Source: Paenibacillus sp. Soil522
Lineage (GTDB): Bacteria; Bacillota; Bacilli; Paenibacillales; Paenibacillaceae
Direction of reading: 5' to 3'
Length of the DNA: 57,549 nt
NCBI RefSeq assembly: GCF_001428245.1
Contig: NZ_LMRV01000048.1
Location: 1,765 to 59,313 of the forward strand
The position numbers and the translations under genes are program-made. Numbering within the stretch: position 1 is the stretch's first letter; the number at the start of each line of letters is the position of its first letter. This document shows, in pieces, positions 51,628 through 57,549 of this stretch. The notes under the pieces were generated by a model. It made no database searches and was not told where the DNA came from. It saw only the letters and a program-made list of their open reading frames with translations.

Positions 51628-54201
51628 TCACCCCCCGCTAACTACTAATTTCTCTTTTGTTACTCTATTTCCTTCCAGCAGACCAAACACCTCATCAGGC
51701 GGCAAAGGTCTGCTTATTAGGTAACCTTGTACTTCGTTACACCTTCTGGAAGATAGAAATGCGAGCTGTTCTTTTGTTTCCACTCCTTCAGCAATCACTC
51801 TTAAATGGAGTCTTCGTCCCAAAGCAATGATCGTTTTGGTGATTGCCGTATCTTTAGGTGCCATGGGAATATCTTTAATAAACGACCGGTCTATTTTTAG
51901 ACTGTCTATCGGAAAGTGCTTCAGATAGTTTAACGATGAGAACCCTGTACCGAAATCATCAATAGATATTTTGATACCCAGCTCTTTCAATTGCTTCAGC
52001 TTTACAATAGTCATTTCTCCATTATTCATAACGACGCTCTCCGTTAATTCAAGCTCCAATAAATGAGGTTCTATGGATACCTCTTCCAGCACTCTTTTTA
52101 CGGTATCGAGAAAATCACTATCTTGAAATTGAAAAGCTGAAATATTAACGGATAAGCTTACAGGTGAAGTCATCTTCGTAAGCCAGGCTTTGTGCTGGAT
52201 ACAGGCCGTACGCAGCACCCATTCCCCAATCGGGATAATTAAACCCATTTCTTCGGCAAGCGGAATAAAATCTGCCGGAGGTACGAAGCCGATATCCGGA
52301 TGCTTCCAGCGGATCAGCGCCTCCACTCCGGTGATCTTTTCGCTAACCAAATCGAATCGGGGCTGATAATAAAGAAGAAACTCTTCACGCTCCAAGGCTC
52401 TGCGCAAACTGTTTTCCATTTGCAACGTTTTTTCAGCTTTAATATTCATTTCGCGATTATAAAAGCGATAGTTGTTTCTGCCTTGGTTCTTGGCGGCATA
52501 CATGGCAATATCGGCATTTTTAACTAAAATCCCAATTTCATCGCCGTCGTACGGATACATACTGATTCCAAGGCTTGCCGAAATGAAAAGTTCATGTGAA
52601 TTGATCTTAAAAGGCATTTTTAACTGGTTAATTACTTTTTCTGCAACGATCCTCGCTTGGCTGATTCCACCGATTTCCGGAAGCAGAAACAAAAATTCAT
52701 CCCCACCCATTCGGGAGATCGTATCGCCCTGACGCAAACTTTCCGTCAGCCGCTCGGTAACCGCTTTCAACAATAGGTCTCCTGTTTCATGTCCAAGCGT
52801 ATCATTAAAAACCTTAAATCGGTCCAGATCCAAAAAAATAACGGCCAGCAATTTTCCGGAGCCGTGTGCATCGGATAAAGCGATTTTAAGTCGATCGTTA
52901 AACAGAATACGATTAGGCAGTCCGGTTAATGCATCATAATAAGCATGGTATTCAATCTTCTCCTCATAGCGTCTTCTCTCTTCCATCATATCGGAGAAGG
53001 CATCCACCATCGTATTAAACGCATGGCCGACATGCTGCAGCTCATCTTGTATTTGAAGATCAATGCGCGTTGACAAGTCTCCCCTCGAAAATTGAAGAGA
53101 TGCCTTTTTTAACAAAAAAACAGTACGGATAATGGATTCATAAAATGCACTAAAGAGATAGAATATGAATAAAATTACAATCAATGCAAATCCGATGACA
53201 TACTGTTTCTTCTTGGACAATTCATGAATCCGCTCTACTAGCAAGCTGTTTAGGCGAGGGGATTCCACATCATAAAGTTTAAACCCCGAATCAATCGCAT
53301 TTGTCGATATCCTGTAAAATTCACCTGATTGAATATGGATTGTTTTTGCATCAATAATATCATTTTTAAGTATTTCCAATAGTAATTTCGTTGCAGTGAA
53401 GTGATCCAGAATATAGGGTTGTAAAAGTTCATTTAAATAGGGGCTTACGAATTCGTTCCTATGGCCGCTGACATCATTTATCGCGGATTGGACCATTCCG
53501 GTTAAAATAATTAATTGTATTTTTTCTTCCGGTGTGAGTTTCTTTTTTGCAGCAATCCCTGAGCCTAATCCCCTTAATTGGCCTGTCGATTCAATAATCA
53601 ACGGAAGCTTATTGACGATCGTGTCCATCAGAAGATAGCTATCGTCGCCCGGGTCTAGTTTAAGACTAGAGATATCTCCAACATGAACAATAAGAGAGAG
53701 CAGTTCCGATATCATTGCAGTATGTAATTCAAAGTTTTGTTTAATCATCCCGGTATGTAATTCATCATTTTGTTCCGGCCCTAGAAGAAATTTTTTTTTA
53801 TCAAGTATATACCAATTATCTTTAATCGCTTTCCATTTGGCTGTTGTTTCTAAATAACTCCCTAATTGCTGGTCTAATCGGTCAATGTTACGGATGTCCT
53901 CCTCTATCTCGACCTTTTTACTTATCAGCACTTCCTTAAAGGACGTATCCCCGTTTAAACTTGCGTTCATCATGCCTCTGTGCTGCTGGAGATGCTCCAG
54001 CAGCTTTCGAATCCCGTCGTTATACTCGATTCCTAATCGTTCATTTTTAGCAAAATTGATTTCCTTGTCAATATTGGTGACGAGCATATACATCGTTAAC
54101 CCCACAGGAAGCATAAAGAGTACAGCAATCAATAAAAACTTCTGCAAATATTTCAGCCGGTTCATTAATGCGACGGCAGGAAAAAGCAAACCTCTCATCA
54201 T
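51628..54201 (-). CDS. Membrane GGDEF-EAL c-di-GMP enzyme
   Basis: An 857-residue bifunctional cyclic-di-GMP protein. Helix 1 is at about 21-43, an extracellular helical region at 44-330 (similar in style to nitrate/nitrite-sensing or four-helix bundles), helix 2 at about 337-357 and HAMP at 358-410. The diguanylate cyclase has intact MGGDEF with an RxxD I-site five residues before it (RQGD). The phosphodiesterase has EALIRW, LELELTESV, SIDDFGTGFSSL, KIDRSFI and AEGVET, all intact. Both activities could work, with product inhibition of synthesis. It starts at ATG-ATG with GGAGAGG six bases upstream. It follows an HD-GYP gene by 104 bases, suggesting a joint role. Confidence 0.92.
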   Translation of the reverse strand: MMRGLLFPAVALMNRLKYLQKFLLIAVLFMLPVGLTMYMLVTNIDKEINFAKNERLGIEYNDGIRKLLEHLQQHRGMMNASLNGDTSFKEVLISKKVEIEEDIRNIDRLDQQLGSYLETTAKWKAIKDNWYILDKKKFLLGPEQNDELHTGMIKQNFELHTAMISELLSLIVHVGDISSLKLDPGDDSYLLMDTIVNKLPLIIESTGQLRGLGSGIAAKKKLTPEEKIQLIILTGMVQSAINDVSGHRNEFVSPYLNELLQPYILDHFTATKLLLEILKNDIIDAKTIHIQSGEFYRISTNAIDSGFKLYDVESPRLNSLLVERIHELSKKKQYVIGFALIVILFIFYLFSAFYESIIRTVFLLKKASLQFSRGDLSTRIDLQIQDELQHVGHAFNTMVDAFSDMMEERRRYEEKIEYHAYYDALTGLPNRILFNDRLKIALSDAHGSGKLLAVIFLDLDRFKVFNDTLGHETGDLLLKAVTERLTESLRQGDTISRMGGDEFLFLLPEIGGISQARIVAEKVINQLKMPFKINSHELFISASLGISMYPYDGDEIGILVKNADIAMYAAKNQGRNNYRFYNREMNIKAEKTLQMENSLRRALEREEFLLYYQPRFDLVSEKITGVEALIRWKHPDIGFVPPADFIPLAEEMGLIIPIGEWVLRTACIQHKAWLTKMTSPVSLSVNISAFQFQDSDFLDTVKRVLEEVSIEPHLLELELTESVVMNNGEMTIVKLKQLKELGIKISIDDFGTGFSSLNYLKHFPIDSLKIDRSFIKDIPMAPKDTAITKTIIALGRRLHLRVIAEGVETKEQLAFLSSRRCNEVQGYLISRPLPPDEVFGLLEGNRVTKEKLVVSGG

Positions 54202-54305
54202 ATAAAACCTCTCCAATAACAGCTATAGTTCTGCCAGTAGATCTAAGTGTACGTTTCGCAGAATCTCCGAACGGTTTCCGATTAGATTGCATACAGCCAT
54301 GCTTG

Positions 54306-55010
54306 TTATGCCATTTTCTTCGCCGAAATTTTGGATATATTGATTTTATAGAAGTGTTCAACCACATCAGGATGATAGCATGTTCCGCTCATTCGTTTGA
54401 TCTCTTCCAACGCCGTCATAGGACACATCGGATAATGATAGGACCTTCGCGACGTCATCGCATCAAACGAATCGGCAACGTGAATAATACTTGCTGAAAG
54501 CGGAATGTTATTCCCCTTCAGTCCTTCCGGATATCCGGTTCCATCCCAGTTTTCATGGTGATACAAAACTCCGCCCAATAGCTTATTGAACGGGTCAACC
54601 GGTTTAAGAATATTGTATGAAACGATAGGATGCCGCTTGATTTCAATAAATTCCTCGTTCGTTAAAGGACCGCTTTTGAGCAAAATGTTGTCTTGGATGC
54701 CAATTTTTCCAATATCATGAAAAAGAGCTGCCAGGCGCACTTGCTCGCATTTGGAAGAGGATAAGCCCATACTTTTAGCAACTTCCCTTGAAAGTTCACT
54801 AACGCGCTGGGAATGCCCTAAAGTGTAAGGGTCCTTCACCTCTAAAGCGTTATTTAAAGCTTCGACAATGCCCACCACCAGCTTTTGATTGGCGATCACC
54901 TGATCGTCCAAATCAAGCTTTGTATCAGACAGCTGCTTAATCACTTTAAAAAATTCTCTTTCTTTCTTTACCAAATCCCGTTGAAACAAGGAAAACAAGT
55001 AGTCATTCAT
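54306..55010 (-). CDS. HD-GYP domain phosphodiesterase
   Basis: A 234-residue cytosolic protein. An N-terminal coiled-coil region (FQRDLVKKEREFFKVIKQLS) leads into the HD-GYP domain at about 55-225, with ALFHDIGKIGIQ (the metal-binding HD), YHHENWDGTGYPEGLKG (the GYP loop) and HVADSFDAMTSRRSY. All the family residues are present, so it should break down c-di-GMP to pGpG or GMP. The frame opens at 55061, but the ATG at 55010 has GGGAGTGA five bases upstream. It lies between the MCP-like gene and the GGDEF-EAL gene in the same direction. Confidence 0.92.
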   Translation of the reverse strand: MNDYLFSLFQRDLVKKEREFFKVIKQLSDTKLDLDDQVIANQKLVVGIVEALNNALEVKDPYTLGHSQRVSELSREVAKSMGLSSSKCEQVRLAALFHDIGKIGIQDNILLKSGPLTNEEFIEIKRHPIVSYNILKPVDPFNKLLGGVLYHHENWDGTGYPEGLKGNNIPLSASIIHVADSFDAMTSRRSYHYPMCPMTALEEIKRMSGTCYHPDVVEHFYKINISKISAKKMA

Positions 55011-55110
55011 TACGGTCACTCCCAACAATGTTTTATCATGAAAAATCACATTGCTATCCAAATTTTATTTATTTCTCTCTCTCTATGACACTCTCTCAAT
55101 CATTGCTTTA

Positions 55111-56568
55111 TTAAGACTCCATCCATTCATTAGCGATATCCATTGCCCGCTTGAAACGTTCTCTGCCTTTATTGATTAGACCCTGCTTGGCTTTTTCATA
55201 CTCGCCTTCGAGCATCCATTTGGCATTTTGATCCTTCACTTCGCTGAATTGCTGCCATGCACTTTGCAACGAGTTAAAATATTCCTTGTTTTTGTTGTCG
55301 GCCGATTTTGCTCCAAGCTGCTGATTGCACGCTGCCAGCTCGCTCTCCATCGCTTCTTTTTCCTGATTCCAATAGCGGATTTGCTCAGCGTCCCGCGAAT
55401 CAATCATGGACACCATGACGGACCTGATACCCAAAGAACATTCCACCCACCGGTCCAATTCCTTTTGCAGAGGATGGAACTCGCTTTTAGAAGGAAGCTT
55501 AAATTGTGATACGATGGAACGCAGCGAAAGACTGCTGCGCGTAGCCTCGCGAATGTCCTCGTTTATTTGTAAAATATTGTCCTGCTGGATTTCGGTCGAA
55601 GCGAGCACTTCTTCGCATCCCGCAGCTACTTCCTCGATCATTGCCGAGGTTTGATTGAGGGAATCGGCTATCGAAGAGCTGTTTGCCGTAATGACTCTGA
55701 ACTGGCCATCCACTTCCTTCATTTGGTTTAAAATGCGGCCGAGGAACATTTCCATCTCCGCATATTTGTTTACTGACGCCTCCATCGTATGTACGCCTAC
55801 ACCCACTGCCTCATGCAAGTTATCGACACCAGCCTTTAAACCTTGAGCATTGCCCGTTACCCACTGGATCTGATCATTAATGCTTAAGGTAGCCTGCTTC
55901 GTCTGAATAGCCAGCTTTGAAATCTCACTCGCCACTACGGCGAAGCCCTTTCCTTGCTCGCCTGCCCGTGCCGCTTCAATGTTCGCATTCAAAGCGAGCA
56001 GCTGCGTCTGGCCCGATATTTCCTCGATCAGCCGAACAATATCCGTTATTTGACCCAACGCTTTATTTAATTCGTTCATTCCTTCATGAATGTCCGTGCT
56101 TTCTTCAGATATCCGATTCATTTGTTCCTTCGTGGATATCATTTCTTGTTTGCCAGCAGCGACTTCTTCCGAAAAATCCAGCGTTTCCCGAACCAGCGAG
56201 GCATTATTTTGGCCGACTCCCTGTAGAACGGCATGAATTTGAGCCATGTCATCCGCCATCTTCTGAGCATGCTCAGAAGTATCCTGCATACCGATCGCAA
56301 TTTCCCGTATTGTGGTTGTGATTCCTTCCACATGCTCGGTAATCAGCTCGGATCTGGACCTCATATCCACCAATTTTTTGTGCAAATGCTTGGATGACCG
56401 ATCCACCAAACGAATCAATGCCTTTAAACTGCTTATCGTTTTTTTGAGCGCAACCATTAACAAATGGTCTTTACCGTTCGATGAAAGATTCATACTAAAG
56501 TCACCAACTGCCATGCTCGCCAATTTTTCTTCCATCCATCGACTTGTTAAAGACCGAAACAGCTTCAT
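55111..56568 (-). CDS. Soluble chemoreceptor-like protein with C-terminal helical domain
   Basis: A 485-residue protein without membrane helices. Residues 1-60 are a short N-terminal region, 60-130 helical and 130-360 the methyl-accepting signalling domain, with the hairpin tip [21 protein letters not shown] and [20 protein letters not shown]. Residues 365-485 are a helical bundle ([20 protein letters not shown], ending [15 protein letters not shown]) that resembles a four-helix sensing module but lies after, not before, the signalling domain. It starts at the ATG at 56568, where GGGGGA is six bases upstream. It is probably a cytosolic sensor that talks to CheA/CheW or to the two c-di-GMP enzymes downstream. 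Confidence 0.8.
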   Translation of the reverse strand: MKLFRSLTSRWMEEKLASMAVGDFSMNLSSNGKDHLLMVALKKTISSLKALIRLVDRSSKHLHKKLVDMRSRSELITEHVEGITTTIREIAIGMQDTSEHAQKMADDMAQIHAVLQGVGQNNASLVRETLDFSEEVAAGKQEMISTKEQMNRISEESTDIHEGMNELNKALGQITDIVRLIEEISGQTQLLALNANIEAARAGEQGKGFAVVASEISKLAIQTKQATLSINDQIQWVTGNAQGLKAGVDNLHEAVGVGVHTMEASVNKYAEMEMFLGRILNQMKEVDGQFRVITANSSSIADSLNQTSAMIEEVAAGCEEVLASTEIQQDNILQINEDIREATRSSLSLRSIVSQFKLPSKSEFHPLQKELDRWVECSLGIRSVMVSMIDSRDAEQIRYWNQEKEAMESELAACNQQLGAKSADNKNKEYFNSLQSAWQQFSEVKDQNAKWMLEGEYEKAKQGLINKGRERFKRAMDIANEWMES

Positions 56569-56910
56569 TCCATATCCCCCTATAATGTTCGCTTCACAAC
56601 CGAAATACCAAAAACCCTGCAAAACCTCTTTGAAGCTAGACAAAAACATCTTTGTCTATCCGCTTAATCAAAAGGTCGTACAGGGCCCCATTGCCCAAGA
56701 TGGCATTAACATCAATGTGAATACCTTCTCACTTTTGTCGATCGTATATAGTGAAATTATACTAATTAGCTCGAATTTTGTCTAGTAAAAGCATAATGCT
56801 GGAAATTAACTAGTTCTTATTAACTACTTTCGTCTCCAAGAAATCCTTCAATAGGGCACTACTCTCAACATGCTTACCCTTATGGCGGATTTTTTTAAAA
56901 TAAACACTTA

Positions 56911-56931
56911 TATGTTAAGTTATCTAACATA
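56911..56931. promoter_or_regulatory. Inverted repeat upstream of the narK leader promoter
   Basis: TATGTTA and TAACATA form a perfect 7-bp inverted repeat with a 7-base spacer, 63 bases upstream of the -35 element. It may be an operator for nitrogen or redox control, but the regulator is unknown. The 56569-56910 stretch contains only a short plausible peptide frame on the minus strand near 56650-56735 ([20 protein letters not shown]) with no clear start. Confidence 0.35.
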
Positions 56932-56994
56932 AAATAATGAAAACGCTGTGATTTTAGACCTAAAAATTTTTTTCACTTTTTGATGTTATATTAG

Positions 56995-57023
56995 TTGACA
57001 TTATCCTGAAAGCTAATTATAGT
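56995..57023 (+). promoter_or_regulatory. Consensus promoter of the narK leader RNA
   Basis: A perfect TTGACA (56995-57000), exactly 17 bases, then TATAGT (57018-57023). This is the best promoter match in the window and predicts a start near 57030, about 360 bases before the narK start codon. Confidence 0.85.
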
Positions 57024-57040
57024 AATTCCATAAGCACAAC

Positions 57041-57108
57041 GACACAATGATGTGTCACCTTATGGCAACGCAGCCTATCCTATAACAAATTGTACGGATA
57101 GGCTTTTT
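57041..57108 (+). promoter_or_regulatory. ANTAR-like antitermination unit 1
   Basis: Hairpin P1 is GACAC/GTGTC (57041-57045 / 57052-57056) with hexaloop AATGAT. P2 is GGC/GCC (57064-57066 / 57073-57075), extended across a one-base bulge, with hexaloop AACGCA. Both loops have A at position 1 and G at position 4, the pattern of ANTAR-protein RNA targets. P2's 3' arm is also the 5' arm of a terminator, GCCTATCC/GGATAGGC (57073-57080 / 57096-57103), with five T. P2 and the terminator exclude each other, so binding to P1-P2 would allow read-through. A competing stem CCATAAG/CTTATGG may keep it off. Confidence 0.65.
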
Positions 57109-57142
57109 GTGAGTTTTTTCCTATATCGATTATTAACAAAGT

Positions 57143-57227
57143 CAGTCACGACGGCGTGGCTGCAATGGCAATGGGGCCGATTAATCTGGATTCGCAATTG
57201 CGCGATTCTATTAGTCGGCCCTTTTTT
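57143..57227 (+). promoter_or_regulatory. ANTAR-like antitermination unit 2
   Basis: A second unit repeats the plan. A stable stem CAGTCACG/CGTGGCTG (57143-57150 / 57155-57162) occupies the P1 position, but its loop is ACGG, not a canonical A1/G4 hexaloop. P2 is TGGC/GCCG (57166-57169 / 57176-57179) with hexaloop AATGGG (A at 1, G at 4). P2's 3' arm lies inside the 5' arm of a strong 12-bp terminator (57174-57185 / 57210-57221) that ends in six T. Its P2 (57165-57180) matches that of unit 1 (57062-57077) at 12 of 16 bases. Confidence 0.6.
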
Positions 57228-57390
57228 GCCTAATGATTGCCGGGAACTGGAGGGAATAAGGGGAAATAAAGAGAACGGTTGTATAAAGAAGCATTTATAA
57301 AAGAAGATCGAACGCAAATTATTCCCGAAAAAGCTTCAATTTATCCGGGACAAGAGAACAGTGGTATACCAATAATAGGGGGCATGAAAA

Positions 57391-57549
57391 ATGGATGCTA
57401 AAGGATTTCGCAAGTCTGGTCACTTCCCGAGTTTGTTGTCAGCTTTTCTCTACTTTGATGTAAGCTTTATGATTTGGGTATTTATTGGTGCTTTATCACT
57501 CTTCATTACCAAAGATTTCGGGTTGTCGGATACTCAGAAAGCTACCATG
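57391..57549 (+). CDS. NarK-type nitrate/nitrite transporter, 5' part
   Basis: The first 53 codons of an MFS carrier run off the right edge. KSGHFPSLLSAFLYFDVSFM, then IWVFIGALSLFITKDFGLSD is typical of NarK/NasA nitrate-nitrite transporters, with the F-D-x-S-F-M-x-W block in helix 1. The ATG at 57391 has GGGGG eight bases upstream; an ATG seven bases earlier runs into a stop. It lies downstream of two tandem attenuators and should be read only when these are overcome, probably in response to nitrate or nitrite. Confidence 0.8.
   Translation, partial: MDAKGFRKSGHFPSLLSAFLYFDVSFMIWVFIGALSLFITKDFGLSDTQKATM

Noticed and set aside
55062..55110. GA-rich run on the minus strand that could be another TRAP-like site
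   Set aside because: The GAG spacing is irregular (mostly tandem GA repeats), the count is far below 11 and no tryptophan gene follows.
57029..57110. c-di-GMP-I (GEMM) riboswitch, because of the nearby c-di-GMP genes and a GGCAACGCAGCC stretch
   Set aside because: The conserved GEMM joining segments and paired stems are absent; the RNA is on the opposite strand from the c-di-GMP genes.
57143..57162. Guanidine-II (mini-ykkC) riboswitch, because the stem has an ACGG loop
   Set aside because: That class needs two hairpins with ACGR loops; only one is present, and the downstream gene is a nitrate transporter.
1..57549. CRISPR arrays, tRNA or rRNA genes, prophage modules
   Set aside because: No spaced direct repeats, cloverleaf-like sequences, rRNA blocks or phage structural genes were seen on reading both strands.

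Overview
The window looks like chromosomal DNA from a spore-forming member of the Paenibacillaceae (Paenibacillus/Cohnella type). This is inferred from gene content, not from a marker gene. There are two YesM/YesN-type two-component systems beside Lpl-type sugar ABC transporters, an SLH-domain protein, a copper-amine-oxidase N-terminal-like domain, a SleB-type cell-wall hydrolase, strong GGAGG ribosome binding sites and many U-tailed terminators. No rRNA, tRNA, CRISPR array or intact prophage was seen.

Layout. 1-5.1 kb is a decayed stretch: an IS leader at the left edge, a frameshifted lipoprotein gene, a truncated YCII gene, and a sugar-symporter remnant joined to a carbamoyltransferase remnant. 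Among them sit an intact M20 dipeptidase, a serine hydrolase and a GNAT acetyltransferase. 5.2-9.9 kb has a UvrD-type helicase and a fused anthranilate synthase TrpE(G), whose leader carries an 11-triplet TRAP-like binding site. 10-18.6 kb holds small regulators and transporters: an effector-binding domain protein, a frameshifted phosphotransferase, a serine hydrolase, an Lrp regulator, two MFS carriers, a DUF2975/XRE pair and a phosphodiesterase. 18.9-31.2 kb holds secreted proteins, an IS4 remnant, lipoprotein asparaginase, an ankyrin protein, an HxlR/alcohol dehydrogenase divergent pair, a second IS leader, an RCC1-like protein, an overlapping secreted/SLH pair and SleB.

31.2-49.4 kb is a carbohydrate region, all on the minus strand apart from one small gene. 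System 1 is sensor kinase, regulator, two permeases and a binding lipoprotein. A GH31 glycosidase follows, with a kinase fragment beside it. System 2 is sensor kinase, regulator, binding lipoprotein, two permeases and a GH36 alpha-galactosidase. Each kinase/regulator pair probably senses an extracellular sugar and switches on its neighbouring importer; the GH36 enzyme would hydrolyse the imported alpha-galactoside.

49.4-50.4 kb is a second graveyard, with chemoreceptor, ThuA-like and haloacid dehalogenase remnants. 50.4-56.6 kb has an LtrA membrane protein and a second-messenger block: a GGDEF-EAL protein with both active sites and the I-site intact, an HD-GYP phosphodiesterase and a soluble chemoreceptor-like protein with a C-terminal helical domain.

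The right end begins a NarK-type nitrate/nitrite transporter. Its ~360-base leader is the most interesting feature found. A near-consensus promoter is followed by two tandem units, each pairing a hexaloop hairpin (A at loop position 1, G at position 4) with an overlapping intrinsic terminator. This is the architecture of ANTAR-protein antitermination targets (EutV, NasR).
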